DNA of 64,000 nucleotides from Gambelia wislizenii (taxonomy: Eukaryota; Chordata; Lepidosauria; Squamata; Crotaphytidae): positions 57,749,001-57,813,000 of the forward strand of contig JAUMIR010000005.1 in NCBI GenBank assembly GCA_030847615.1, given 5' to 3'. Made by a program: the position numbers and the translations under genes. Shown here in pieces: positions 43,481 through 56,236 of the stretch. The number at the start of each line of letters is the position of its first letter. Positions within the stretch are counted from its first letter, which is position 1. The notes under the pieces were generated by a model. It made no database searches, was not told where the DNA came from, and saw only the letters and a program-made list of their open reading frames with translations.

Positions 43481-44247
43481 AAGTTTTACAAGTGACTTTA
43501 TGTCTGTCTTACTTCTGAACAGGACATCTTATATAAAAGTAGAACATCCAATGTTGATGCAAACTGATTTTAGCATCACTTAAAGGGTGTTTCTGTAACT
43601 GCAACTAAGGCATAAACACCTCGGGAGCCAAATATCTGAAGGAGCTCCTCTCCCTATGTCAGCCTGCCCACCTCTTAAGATCTTCAGGGAAACTGTACCC
43701 ATAATATATTAAGTGACAATGAGAGATGCCCTGATGTGAAACACCTTCTCCACAAAGGTGTGCTTCTGATCAGCATTGTATTTTTGGCACCAGGACTTAC
43801 ATAGCCATTTTATATTGATTTATGAAGCTCAGTGGTGTAGCTGCTTAGTTTATGTATCTTCTGTCTTTTTGTTGTAGTTATGTTTTAATTGAGTCTTTAA
43901 AACAGTTTTTTATTATATTTTGGGGAGGCGTTGAATGCTACACTTGAGAAGCCCTAGTTTTCCAGTGCTTATCACATGTGGCACATGAACTGTGCTTTGG
44001 TTTTTGCTGGTCTGAGCTGTGTTGTTTTTCAGCATCATTGTTTGGGGTTTGAGTGTCACTGATGTATTCTAGTGCTGTTTGTTTTGAGTTTTGTATTTTA
44101 CACTGTATCTATATTATTGTTTAAGTTGTATATTGCTTTAGTTATGTTGTTAGCTGGTTTGTGGAACTATTTGTTCAGTTAAAGTAGTATAAATCAGGAA
44201 GGGGAAGAAGAGCAAAGAAAACACAGATAGTTTTAGACAACTGTTGC
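43481..44247. other. No recognised feature
   Basis: About 0.8 kb of T-rich sequence with no feature I can name. Confidence 0.45.
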
Positions 44248-44250
44248 TAA

Positions 44251-44880
44251 GGGATTGTCTAGATGGTGACAATAATCCTAACAGAATTCTCAGAGAATAC
44301 CTTTTGGCCAATGAGATCCTACAGTGATTTGCTTTATTCAGGGGGAGGCAAAACTCCAAATACTGCAGGCGGAAAGCCTTCACAGCTTTTCCAGGGTTTT
44401 TTAAAAAATGCGTGGAAATGTGCATTACCACTTGTTTGGACATCCGATTCACAGTGGAGTGCATTCTCAGTGAGGGCAGAAGTGGAAAGCTGATTGGTCA
44501 GATGTGCGTGGGGGCAGGCTTGCCAGCAATGATGTGGCCAGCAATGCCATTTTGGAGTTTCGCAGTGTCGATTGTGCCCTTTTTTCCTGCACTGAGGTGA
44601 CCAAACAGGTTTTTAAAGTGGAAGGTCACACTTGCACACCCATGATTTAGTTTTTTAAAAAATACTGTGCAGTGGTGACAATTTGTGGAGAATAATAACA
44701 CAAGTAATTCACTGTCGGACACCATCTTGATTCGCAGGCATGGCTGCATGTGCGCTTCAAATACGGATATCTTCACATACCAGCAATTTTGCCAAAGGAC
44801 CATGGAAACAAATGAACTCTGCTGTGAATTTACATTAATGCATAGCAATCTACATTATATTGTCTCGTCCAGACAAGCCC
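44251..44880 (+). mobile_element. 0.6-kb nonautonomous DNA transposon (family A) with TAA duplication
   Basis: Full length, 630 bp. Starts gggattgtctagatggtgac and ends gtccagacaagccc. TAA occurs at 44248-44250 and 44881-44883. 'cagggggaggcaaaactcc', 'gcggaaagccttcacagctttt', 'gctgattggtcagatg' and 'gcaatgccattttgga' follow family order. A TAA duplication suggests PIF/Harbinger-type transposition. No transposase is present. Confidence 0.85.
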
Positions 44881-44883
44881 TAA

Positions 44884-45640
44884 GGTCAGTAGAATGTGGG
44901 AGAGAGGCAATTAAGAACCAAATTGCAGAAAAGAGAGCAGAAGACAGCAAGGTAAGAAGGGGAAAGATCTTGCTAATCCTGTGGAGCTAATATAATGGGC
45001 ATGTGGATAGGAGGGCATTAGGTATTGGAAGTAGCTGTGGAGTCTGTAGCAGGATGATATAGCCTCGGCAGGATGGACAAAGGGATATGGAAGGTTGCCA
45101 ACACAGAGATTTGGCATGGGATCATCTTCTTGTGATGGCATCCAGGCACCACCACAGTACTGGACATGATTTCATCCACACCAAGGAACAAGGTGTCAGC
45201 ACACTATGGCCTGTATCTGACAGTATCACTGTGCTAGCGTGCATGGGCTCACACACACAATGGACTGTATGCAAGGGAAGAATTCAATGCAGTTTGCAGA
45301 TGTGTAACCTGTTGCACAGCCTGTTACAGAAGTGCTAGCATGCTTAGGGACCAAAAAAACAAATGCACCACTGCTTGTATAACTAGAAAAAACAGTGGGA
45401 TCCACTAGCATACTGTTTTCATCTGCTAATGTTACATTGGATTAAAGCCTAAAGAAGGAAGAAAACAGTATTGTAAAAATATTATATATTGAGGGGAAGC
45501 TGTTTATTAAGCTAGTAAGTATAGAAACATTCTTCTAAGGGTTTGAATTGGTTTCAAACTCTCATGTCTGAACTATTTTAAGATTGGAATGTGTTCAGCA
45601 CTTGCCGTATGCCACAAAAGAGGTGAGACATGAAACAGGC
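44884..45640. other. No recognised feature
   Basis: About 0.75 kb without a recognised feature. Confidence 0.45.
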
Positions 45641-46778
45641 CCTCTACCTTTGACAAGGTTCCCCATGACATTCTTGCAAACAAGCTTGTAAAATGTGGGC
45701 TAGGCAAGTTAACTGTTAAATGGATTTGTACTTGGTTGACCAGCCGAACCCAAAGGGTGCTCAGCAGTGGCTCCTCTTCACCTTGGAAAGATGTGACCAG
45801 TGGGGTGCCACAGCGTTCTGTCCTGGGCCCAGTGCTATTTAGCATCTTTATCAATGACTTGAATGAGGGAATTTAGGGGCATACTTATCAAATTTGCAGA
45901 TGACACCAAATTAGGAGTAGTAGCTAATACCCTAGAGGACAGGATCAAAATTCAAAATGACCTGGATAGACTGGAGAGCTGGGCCAAAGCTAACAAAATG
46001 AAATTCAATATGGAGAAATGTAAGGTACTACACTTAGGGCGGAAAAATGAAATGCATAGATATAGGATGGGGGAGACCTGGCTGAACGAGACTACGTGCG
46101 AAAGGGATCTAGGAGTCCTAGTAGACCACAAGTTGAACATGAGTCAACAGTGGTGCGGCAGCTAAAAAGGCCAATGCGATTTTGGGCTGCATCAATAGAA
46201 GTATAGTGTCTAGATCAAGGGAAGTAATAATGCCGCTCTATTCTGCCTTGGTCAGACCTCACCTAGAATACTGTGTCCAATTCTGGGCATCACAATTCAA
46301 AAAGGTTATTGACAAATTGGAGTGTGTCCAGAGAACGGCGACTAAAATGTGAAAGGTCTGGAAACCATGCCTTATGAGGAGAGACTTAGGGAGCTGCGTA
46401 TGTTTACCCTGAAAAAAAGATGGTTAAGGGACGATATGATAGCCCTGTTTAAGTATTTGAAGGGGTGTCATGTTGAGGATGGAGCAGGCTTGTTTTCTGC
46501 TGCTCCAGAGACTGGAACATGGAGCAATGGATGCAAGCTCCAGGAACAGAGATTCCACCTCAACATTAGGAGGAACTTTTTGACAGTAAGAGCTGTTCTG
46601 CAGTGGAACACACTCCCTTGGAGCGTGGTGGGGTCTCCTTCCTTGGAGGTATTTAAACAGAGGCTGGATGGCCATCTGTCGGGGATGCTTTGATCACGAT
46701 TTCCTGCATGGCACGGGGTTGGACTGGATGGCCCTCGTGGTCTCTTCCAACTCTGCAATTCTATGATTCTATGATTCT
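45641..46778 (+). pseudogene. CR1 LINE ORF2 3' half
   Basis: 5'-truncated CR1 starting at 'ctttgacaaggttccccat' (motif A, Asp 1 just lost). It carries SGVPQ... style sequence, FADDTKLG near 45895, [14 protein letters not shown] near 46110, and a C-terminal block 46349-46693 ending DGHLSGML. Single-base indels near 45872, 46152 and 46350 break the frame. It ends in (attctatg)n. Very similar to the copy at 54395, so both are young relative to the CR1 at 35796. Confidence 0.9.
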
Positions 46779-46829
46779 ACCACTAACCTTAGCAGATGAA
46801 CAGGATTATATGAAAGGAGAGATTCCTTC

Positions 46830-46925
46830 AGGAATTCTTGTCACAAACCATTTAGTGTTTTATGGATAATACCGATTTTGTTTGCACCCAGAAACAGACT
46901 AGCAGCCAATGTGATTGTTATGAAA
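46830..46925 (-). pseudogene. L2 LINE fragment
   Basis: On minus, HWLLVCFWVQTKSVLSI matches the L2 block HWLPVRFRAQFK. Under 100 bp. Confidence 0.5.
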
Positions 46926-48338
46926 AAAGAGTCACATATTCCCCATACCTGACACTGATTAAAAAAAAAACTCCTTGCTTTTTGCTCCAAAATTTCAATT
47001 AAAGATGAATTTTTATTTTGAATCTCTGAATTATTACAAGCTCTTCTGTGCTTTAAGGGTTATGGGGCATCAGAGCAGACAAGCAGACGAAGACACTGTG
47101 ACATATTTTAGACAGATTACAGTTGTTCATAAGTCCAAATAGTTCCCTATTGTTCACTGGGGTCTTCTTTCTCTTTCCTATTAGATGTAGCAGTGTCCTC
47201 TCTGAACAACCTCATGAGACTTCCAACAGCCCATTTATTGTCTATCAAAACTGCTCTACTTGTCATCTGATTTATGGTTACAGAAGGGGCTCATTCTCAG
47301 AATTCTTAATTCAGTTCATGATGTATCTCAGTTTATTGTATGTTAATTTTCAGTTTATCAAGTCATCTACTAACCCAAATGGTGATTATAATTTCAATTA
47401 TGTGTTCTATAATTTCAATTATGTGTTCTGGATTATATCCATCAACTGCTAGTGAGGTTATTGTTGGTGAACTACCAATAAACCAATATCAAACAGGTAG
47501 TGAAGTCAATCATTATTCACCATAGGACACTAAATTAATTAAAAGCTGCAATGTTGGAAAGGACAGGAAGATAGGGGAAAGGTTTCTTGTACTTGCACAC
47601 ACAGAATGTGGATATGTGTCTCAAAACTGCACAGAGTTAAAAGAAGTGGTAACTTTGATAAGAACAATATAAGACATATTTTATTACCCCACATTGCACT
47701 GCAGTTTTAAAAATCAACTTCAGAAAGTCTATTTATGGTGTATTATTTCAAAATAATTGCTAGAAGAGAATGGACATTTCTCTGCTTGTGGTAAAAACAT
47801 GCTCTTTCAGTTTCTGTTGAAATTTTGACCATCTATATTAGGCTCATAAATTACTTTAACCATGTCAAAGATGCAGGTGTTTTATTTTATTGTAAATGTT
47901 CTGACCGACTGATGGAATGTTAAGTTCAGCCAACATTTTGAAGAAGACATGCTTTGGACATGATCCAGCCAAAGCTAAACACTGTTAAGGCCTACTGTTT
48001 TCAATGGGAAAGTTAAATATTGGTTTAATACTTCCTGAACTAAAATCATGCAAGTTAAATATGTTTAGTTTTGCCTTTGCATAATTCAGTAAATAAATCT
48101 TACAATTATATTTTACTTAACTGTATTGTTAGTCTGCCTAAAGGTAAAGGCAGCCATGCATTTACTGATATGTGGCCTGAATGAATGTATATCACGTCTT
48201 AAAATAGATGAGATATGTCTCATCTATTTCTAACTTCCGTGTGACAGATATTGTGGGTCAGTAGCACAAATGTTCACTTTAAGCACAAGGAAAACCTACT
48301 TTAGTTGAATCACATACTATATACATCTCTCTAGAACA
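46926..48338. other. No recognised feature, short tandem duplication
   Basis: About 1.4 kb. A 21-bp unit (tataatttcaattatgtgtt plus c) is present twice at 47388-47429. The rest is AT-rich and unassigned. Confidence 0.5.
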
Positions 48339-48470
48339 CAGGTGGGGATCATGTGGTCTTCTAGGTGTTGTTGGACTGCAATTTCCAGTAGCTCTAGCCA
48401 GCATAGCCAATGGCGAGGAAAACTGGAAGCTCAAATTCAACATGTGGAGGACCATATAATTCTCACCCTG
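48339..48470. mobile_element. hAT-like hairpin MITE (family C)
   Basis: Left caggtggggatcatgtggtc and right, in reverse complement, cagggtgagaattatatggtcc style ends. The interior has 'ggtgttgttggactgcaat' and 'ccagcatagccaatgg'. About 132 bp. Confidence 0.7.
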
Positions 48471-48626
48471 CTCTAAGAGATGAATAAACTAAGACACATA
48501 GATGTCGCTGGAACTGTGCTTGAACCCAATTGTGTGTGTGTATTTGCCCAGACAATGTTTCCATGTTTTCAAAATAGCAATAAGGGACAGTTGAAATTAA
48601 TGACATGCAGAGTTGACAATCAGGAA

Positions 48627-48839
48627 GGAGCCCTGATGGAGTAGTGGTTAAATGCCAATACTGCAGCCACAACACTGTAAGTTTAATCCTACAGGGCTCC
48701 AAGGTTGACTCAGCCTTCCATCCTTCTGTAGGTCAGTAAAATGAGTACCCAACTTGTTGGGGGCAATTAGCTAACACATTGTAAACTGCTTAGGGAGTGC
48801 TTTGCACTGATAAGTGGTATAGAAATATAAATGCTATTG
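48627..48839 (+). mobile_element. tRNA-derived SINE, family D
   Basis: Starts ggagccctgatggagtagtg, then 'cagccttccatccttctgta', 'ttgggggcaattagctaac', and ends 'aaatgctattg'. Matches the copy at 40942. Confidence 0.75.
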
Positions 48840-50384
48840 TTCAGTTAATACAAAAGGAAAAGCCTTCCAATCCTCAAATAGAAGACATTTATAACAAGGG
48901 ACACGTGCCAGCCCTATAAGGGACCAGCTTTCTGGACCTCAAATAACCCTATATCCAGAACAAGAAAATGTGTGCCCTGTCATGAAGCCACCAGAACTTC
49001 ACATCTATTCATGTATCTAATGTTGTTAAATAAATTATACCTTAGACCAGTACTGAGACAATGTTGAAGCATATTGTTTCAGCTGGGGTTGTTTGGGATG
49101 GAGCACAGAATGCTGCCCATTTCATTGGTCATAAAAATGGAAACTGACACATGATTTCCCTGTAGGCTTGGGAACCAAGCATGTCAATCAGATATATACA
49201 CATTTGGATTTGTGTCCATGTAACAATATGCAAATGGGCATGGGTCATCCAACAAATTCCTACTTGCATTGGAGGCTGTGGATCAGTGTGTCTATTCCCT
49301 TTAGTCTCGCAACATAGATGGGAACATACTTAATCTCCAAGAGTCAAGGAGTGTAGCTGGATCACACTCTGGAAATATACATCCAACATAGCCAGAGAAT
49401 TATAGGAAATTATGAGCAGTTGTAAAAACTACACTAATGACACATAAGCATGCCAGAGCAGGAAAGGAGCGGGGGGGGGGGAGCACATACTGTTAAGAAA
49501 AGTTAGTTACTCTTTGTTATTTGTTTTAAAAGATCTAATTATGTACCTGGGTTGACCTTCATTTTTTTTTAACTTATTACTATACTCGTATGCAATAATA
49601 AAAGGGAATGTTAGAAGACGAACCAACTAGCAAGCAAACATCTAACCAATTCATTCCAACCTCCTGGTCTGTCTCAATAGCTTTTGAGGGGACAGAGAAA
49701 TAAAAGGGAGGGGGGAACAGGAGAAGAGGTTGAAACTAGAGCACTGAGCTATGTCAACTCTCCTCCCTGCCTTGCTTAGAGAGCAGTGAACATAAAGACC
49801 AGATGCTCTATCAGTATCATTTCTGAAGTACTCTAATGAATCTGACCTCAGGCTACAGCTTTAAAAGAGTACAGTGGCATGTCAGTGTAAACAGCTAAAA
49901 CCAGTGTCATGTCAAGTGGTAACAAGGCCACAGCCATTTTTACAAGCATTGCGCACTTAGTAGATAAAAAAAAAAAGCAACCTATTGCTGCTCTCCACAA
50001 TCCTCCACTTACCAAGAACAAGAAACAATGTCGTGTATGATCACTGTTACTTGGGACCAGCAATAGAAAGTCATGTTTCTTGCAAGCTTAATAACCACTT
50101 TCTAGCAACTGGGAAGAACATTCCGGATTTCGAAACAAAACAAAACTAATGAGCTCAGTGCAGTGCTGAATGGGCAAACTGACAGCAAGTTGATTTGGGG
50201 ACAGTTCTTAAAAAATAACAGCTGTTTGTGAGAGCCAAGAGCCATGTCAGGCATCTGTCTCTATCAGGCAGGTAGATAGCAATGGAAACACAACAGCAAA
50301 GAAGGCTGCCAGTTTGCACAAACAAGGATACTATCTATCTGGAACCCAAAGGAGACACTACACAATTTGTAATGTGGAGCAGCT
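48840..50384. other. No recognised feature
   Basis: About 1.5 kb. A G run lies at 49471-49480 and an A run at 49966. No gene or repeat recognised. Confidence 0.5.
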
Positions 50385-51630
50385 GATAGACTGTATAGAG
50401 TTGTGTATAAGTTGAAAAATTAATGCCAAAAATTAACCCAACAAAACTGGGTCGACTTATATACGATACGGGTCAATGTGGTACCTCTGCCCGCCACCGT
50501 GCTACTTCTGGCCTTCTGTAATGCCTACTTGAAAAAAAAATGGCAGTGGCTCTTTGGAACTTCCCTGCTATAGTGGGGAGAGAAGAGGTAATCAGTATTT
50601 CTTTTACATTAAAGTTCTCTCTGGATGCACTAAGCTCTCACATTAGTCTGTCCCAGGAGAACCTAAAAGAAGTGCCAACCCCTTCTATTCTACTCCTATC
50701 TGCCCAGCCTGCCTCTCTCTTCCTCCCGTCTCCCTATCTCATTCCTTCTGTCTGCCCTGGAGACCTATGTACCACCTGTCCTCCCTTCTCCCACTCCTGT
50801 CCCCTTCCCCCCTCCCACCATAGTGTGTGAACGAGGAAGGGAACATGCGGGCAGCCTCACATGGGTCTGAAATTAATAGGGACAGTGCATCTTTTCCATC
50901 TTATCTTTACCTTAGTGTGTGTTTGCGTACATACAGGGCAAAGGGCTTCTCAATTCATTTCTCTGTCATTATGAAAGTGCACATTGAGGGGGAGAAAGAG
51001 TGAAAAAAATTCTTTCCAATTTCTCCACACCATTTGATAAACCATCACAAATGCTACCTTTGCACTTGCCACTCAGACCCCATTTCAAAAGCTGGCCAAA
51101 TCCACCAGCCACTCTTATTGGAGGTGTTGGTTCTGCTTCTTTTTTCACAGCTCTAGAATATCCCCTCCCCCAGCTCCCTTCTTTCTTTTTTGGAGATAAG
51201 GACGCAATGGTCGAAAAGATCCAACAGGGATCCTTTTTGATAAGAGTTAACACTGTTTGTTGTTGCGTGCCTTTAAGTTGTTTCCGACTTACAGGGACTC
51301 TAAGGCGAACCTATCAAGGAGTTTTCAAACTGTACCTTATCTTTTATCAAAAAAGGAACCATACCCTTCTCTGAATAGAGTGGCAAAAGACCTTTGTGAA
51401 TGCCTGGGAAGGAAAATGGTGGTGGCAGCAGCCAGGGGTGGCTGGCCCCCTAAGGCAATGCTGACACTTTTGCCTCTCGATGGAATTGATCCAAGGAGCC
51501 CCATGCTCAGCCCCAAAGTTTCACCCTCAACTTATATCAACCTTGGTTAAATCAAAATCCATAATTTTGGCAACAAAGCCTGCCCTTGATTTATACATGA
51601 GGTTGACCTATACACGTATACTGTATACAG
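50385..51630. mobile_element. Candidate 1.2-kb nonautonomous DNA transposon, Tigger-like ends
   Basis: Left 'gttgtgtataagttgaaaaa', 'gccaaaaattaa', 'gggtcgacttatatacgat' is mirrored by right 'caacttatatcaacc', 'aattttggcaac', 'tgaggttgacctatacacg'. This style of end (the phrase 'cgacttatatac') is familiar from Tigger-type repeats. The interior has no transposase. At 51251-51325 it includes a Sauria-SINE tail fragment ('ttgttgttgcgtgccttta', 'ttccgacttacaggg'). Confidence 0.5.
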
Positions 51631-51764
51631 TACTTTATCTATTATTATTATTATTTAATCATTTTATGGTCACAATGCCTGAATTGCTCTATGGTATTAA
51701 TTAATCATTGACACGCAGCTCTATACAGTATTTATTTAAACCAAAGTTTGCCTTTTACCTTTAA

Positions 51765-51965
51765 GTCTCTTTCACACTACACAGTTATAGCACTGCAATA
51801 ACACTTTAGCTGTCATAGCTGCATCCTACAGAATCCTTCAATTTATAGCTTGGTGAGGTCTCTGACTGATAATTTTAAATACCACATGAAACTACAAATC
51901 CCAGGATTCCTGAGGATGGATCCACAGCAGTCAAAGTGGTATCAAAATGCTATACAGTACAGTAT
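51765..51965. mobile_element. Palindromic MITE (family B), decayed
   Basis: 'ctctttcacactacacag' faces 'atgctatacagtacagta'. Inside, 'aacactttagctgtcata' mirrors 'cagtcaaagtggtatca', and 'gaaactacaaatcccaggattcc' is the family core. Related to 26235. Confidence 0.55.
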
Positions 51966-52363
51966 TATGAAAGAAACATAAGATTGTGCAGTCATTAGAT
52001 CCAGAAGCAGAGAGATGGTGGCCAGAAGGACTGCCAAGCTAAATGGTCCAAATGTGGGTTGGTGCTTTCTACCCTCTTCCTAGAAAAATCACAAGCAAAG
52101 CTAGTCATTATCACATATTTTCACATATCACTTACTGCCACTTCAGCTGTGCCTATGTTGTGTTGCTTTTACCCTGGGCAGTGGCAACAAATGTAGAGGG
52201 CAGAAGAATTTTCTGACAATCTGGGAAAAGGTTGGGGATAGACAGAAAAAGAGAGAAAGAGAGGGGCAATATTGCAACTGATTAATGAAGCTCATTAGCC
52301 TTTTCCCCATTATTAGCAAACAAGGATCAATTTTGCAGAAAGCTCAGAGCAGCTTGCATATGG

Positions 52364-52414
<51 letters not shown>

Positions 52415-54394
52415 CTGTGTGTGTGTTACAGATTGTCCCTCCGGACCCTGAATAGATCCATACCATCTTAGCTTAAGCAATTATAGAACAACATGCTGGT
52501 CAAGGTATTACACCCAACAAACAAACAAACACATTTTCATCTTTGCCTTCTCATAAAATCAAAATGGCTAGCTATGATATGAAGCAGTTATTAAGTTAAA
52601 TTTAAAAACCAGAGGTAAGAAAAGGAGAACTGGAAACAAAAATAAATGGATGTGTGAATAGGCAAAGACTGAAAATACATTAAAGTTCATCCAGATCAAC
52701 TGGTGGTGGTATTGGGTACCCCAGAATATCCATCACAAGGTTAGTCTAAAAAGATCCTATTTTAGACCACCCAGTGATCAAAATAATCTATGACTACTGT
52801 ATATCTAATCCAGATACAACAGGACATGCCAGGAATCCCTGTGCAGCTGCTACTTCCTCCAAAAAGTTTCCTGCACTTTTAGGTGAAAGAGGTAGCAATG
52901 AATTAGGAAAGCTTGAACTTGCTTGGAAAATGCTGGCACTTTCCCCCTCGCTGAAAGGAAGCCAGCAGTGCACTCTGTGTTGTTCACATCAATTCACATA
53001 AATCCCACAGTGCCTGTTATCAGCTGTCCCAGTGGTTGGGAGCTAGATGGAGACCAGTATTTGGCATGTGGTTCTTGAAATATGTGGATTATGGACCTTG
53101 CTCAGGGGTGTTTCTTTGACTCACTAAGCCCAAGACCTGAAAAATGTCCCTTGCACATTGAATCCCTAGTGTTAGAAGAAATCTCACTGGCAGCAACTGT
53201 TAGGAAACCAAAGGAAAATATAATTTTAGATACTTTTAGGTACAGAACTTCAGGATCCATTTTCATAATGTGTAACAGCACGAAAATGCAAGAACATTTG
53301 AAAGGCAATGGAAATAAATTGCTTTCTGGACTTCATTAAACTCAGATTAAGTTACACTTCAAACCTGAAGCACTTGTGTCTGGAGCAACTGGGGATGTTT
53401 AATAAGAAAGGGGAAATATATCATGCAAATGAGCTCACACTTCCTGTTTTTCTGCTTCTGTGTTATGTCCAAAGTAAGGGTTTTGCCATTCTCCCTTGCA
53501 AGGAGATGCTTATGCTCTCACAGCATCTGGATCTCACTCAAGCCTGCACTTTGGGTGTTACACATAAGGATGAAAACAGGAGATGCAAGCTCACTCATGC
53601 TTCCTGTTTGTCAAGCACTGAAGCCATCTATGGAGGTGTATCACAGTAACCACAGTTATAGACTCTCCAAACACATGGTTAGACAGATGTCTAAATAATA
53701 CTATAAGTCACTGCTTTACTAAAAGATAAAATAAATCTATTTCCAGTACTATTAATACAGCCGCATAATAGGAAGAGTAAACTCCCTTACCCACCAGCTT
53801 AGTATGGACACTCTGGAACATGTTCATCTCATCAAATAACTCCCATCAGCATGAATAACAATTACATGCATGCATACAGAGTTGCATATACCCTTGTTAA
53901 GCATTTCTGAGTGACACATCCACAGATATAAAAGAGCAGGTTAGTCTATTTGGAGCCATTATTGGCCTATTTGGTTAAAAATTCATTATGCTAAAGTTAT
54001 GTCCAATTAGACACACAGATGATACCTTCTTTCTTATTATCATAACAGCAGTAATCCAAATATGGCTATACATGATCAGTGAAAGAACTGCTGAATAATA
54101 GTTCACCTTTTAAAACATTACTAAATGTGATGTGGCAATTACTAGTTGCATTTGTTCACCTTTCGTAACTACACACTACATGACATCTTTCAGAACAGTT
54201 CTTCTCACACTGACACCCATATTTCAGTATCCATGTTATTCTATTGAATTCCAGTCCTGGCCATTTGCTCCTCCCATGGATTTTAGCCTTATCTGGTAAG
54301 TTATTTTCCAAGAAGGCCAATTTGTGAGAGGAACAGGAGATACTGTAGCAAGTCCCACATAGTCAGTTACTATTTCCATCATCTGACATCAATA
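51966..54394. repeat. Unrecognised sequence with (CT)n(GT)n microsatellite
   Basis: About 2.4 kb. (CT)n at 52364-52386 joins (GT)n to 52426. Frames around 53082-53698 have no known domain. No exon called. Confidence 0.55.
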
Positions 54395-55725
54395 CCAGGG
54401 AAGATTCTAGAGCAGATCATTAAACAGAGAGTCTGTGAACATTTAGAAGGCAATGCCATAATCACAAAAAGTCAACATGGGTTTCAGAGAAACAAGTCAT
54501 GCCAGACTAACCTGATCTCTTTTTTTTGATAAAGTTACCAGCTTGGTAGATGAAGGGAACGCTGTGGACATCGCATACCTTGATTTCAGTAAGGCCTTTG
54601 ACAAGGTTCCCCATGACATTCTTGCAAACAAGCTTGTAAAATGTGGGCTAGACAAGTTAACTGTTCAATGGATTTGTAATTGGTTGTCTGGCCGAACCCA
54701 AAGGGTGCTCAGCAGTGGCTCCTTTTCATCTTGGAAAGATGAGACCAGTGGGGTGCCACAGGGTTCTGTCCTGGGCCCAGTGCTATTCAACATCTTTATC
54801 AATGACTTGGATGAGGGAATTAGGGGCATACTTATTAAATTTGCAGATGACACCAAATTGGGAGGAGTAGCTAATATCCTAGAGGACAGGATCAAAATTC
54901 AGAGTGACCTGGATAGACTGGAGAGCTGGGCCAAAGCTAACAAAATGAAATTCAATACGGAGAAATGTAAAGTACTGCATTTAGGGTGGAAAAATGAAAT
55001 GCATAAATATAGGATGGGAGAGACCTGGCTGAATGAGACTACGTGCGAAAGGGATCTAGGAGTCCTAGTAGACCACAAGTTGAACATGAGCCAACAGTGT
55101 GATGCGGCAGCTAAAAAGGCCAATGCGATTTTGGGCTGTATCAATAGAAGTATAGTGTCTAGATCAAGGGAAGTAATAGTGCCACTCTATTCTGCCTTGG
55201 TCAGACCTCACTTAGAATACTGTGTCCAGTTCTGGGCACCATAATTCAGAAAGGATATTGACAAATTGGAGCGTGTCCAGAGAAGGGCAACTAAAATGGT
55301 GAAAGGTCTGGAAATGATGCCTTATGAGGAGAGACTTAGGGAGCTGGGTATGTTTAGCCTGGAAAAAAGACGGTTAAGAGGCGATATGATAGCCCTGTTT
55401 AAGTATTTGAAGGGATGTCACGCTGAGGATGGAGCAAGCTTGTTTTCTGCTGCTCCAGAGACTGGAACACGGAGCAATGGATGCAAGCTCCAGGAACAGA
55501 GATTCCACCTCAACATGAGGAGGAACTTTTTGACAGTAAGAGCTGTTCGGCAGTGGAACACACTCCCTCGGAGCGTGGTGGGGTCTCCTTCCTTGGAGGT
55601 CTTTAAACAGAGGCTGGATGGCCATCTGTCGGGGATGCTTTGATCAAGATTTCCTGCGTGGCAGGGGGGTTGGACTGGATGGCCCTCGTGGTCTCTTCCA
55701 ACTCTGCAATTCTATGATTCTATGA
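54395..55725 (+). pseudogene. CR1 LINE ORF2 3' half, nearly open
   Basis: 5'-truncated CR1. One frame from 54543 to 55643 (367 codons) carries RT motif A YLDFSKAFDKV (Asp 14), GVPQGSVLGP near 70, FADDTKLGG at 100-103, then [14 protein letters not shown] lone TAA follows at 55242-55244, where close copies read CAA or CAC-AAT. It resumes in the same frame as ERVQRRATKMVKG through DGHLSGML. Upstream of 54543 an extra T in a T run (54518-54536) shifts the frame. Ends in (attctatg)n. Catalytic residues are intact, but the 5' part with the endonuclease is missing. Confidence 0.92.
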
Positions 55726-56103
55726 TCTTTTCTGTGGGTTGGTCAGGAAGGTCATGTTGAAGCTAATTTGACCTAGAGCCCACCAGTTGTTGACCCTTGA
55801 TCTATCAGGTTGGATTCTTGTTTGTTATGTATTAGTATTGCTTTCTAAATTGTAATGTACACACAAGAATATCAGAACAGCTTTGTAGGCTCAGACAGAA
55901 GATTTATCTACTCAAGTACTCAAATTTCCAGCACAGACTAACCAACAGGACATGAAGGCAGCAGTCATCCACATTTGTGTCTTGTAACTGGTATTCAGAA
56001 GTCTCTGAGGACATGTTAAATGAAACAAAATACTGTACTTTGATGTAGTTTTGATGTCTCAGCAGTTATTAAATGGGGTACAGGTTGATTAAATGGGGTA
56101 CAG
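55726..56103. other. No recognised feature
   Basis: About 0.4 kb. A 15-bp unit (ttaaatggggtacag) is repeated at 56069 and 56090. Confidence 0.45.
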
Positions 56104-56144
56104 TCTCTGAAGATGCCAGCCACAGATGCAGGTGAAACGTCAGA
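56104..56144 (+). ncRNA. Minimal hammerhead ribozyme with diminished stem III
   Basis: Plus-strand core complete: TCT (56104-56106), CTGAAGA (56107-56113), stem II GCC/GGT (56115-56117 with 56131-56133, one G-U pair), GAAA (56134-56137), C, cleavage triplet GTC (56139-56141), then AGA (56142-56144) pairing with TCT. As in the copy at 4438, stem III is absent. Predicted cleavage is after 56141. Stem I is only 3 bp here. Confidence 0.65.
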
Positions 56145-56236
56145 AGTAAACTCTTCCAGAACACGACCTCACAGTCCAGAAAAAAAAACACACGAAAAAC
56201 CTATGGATGCCGGCCGTGAAAGCCTTCGACTTCACA
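56104..56236 (+). mobile_element. Penelope-like terminal fragment, single arm
   Basis: One copy of the arm seen at 4479-4564, followed by the same tail ('tatggatgccggccgtgaaa' to 'cgacttcaca'). The inverted partner arm is absent, so this copy is 5'-truncated at the ribozyme. No target duplication found. Confidence 0.65.

Noticed and set aside
53082..53698. Cluster of short open frames as a gene
   Set aside because: Frames overlap in different phases on both strands and match nothing known.
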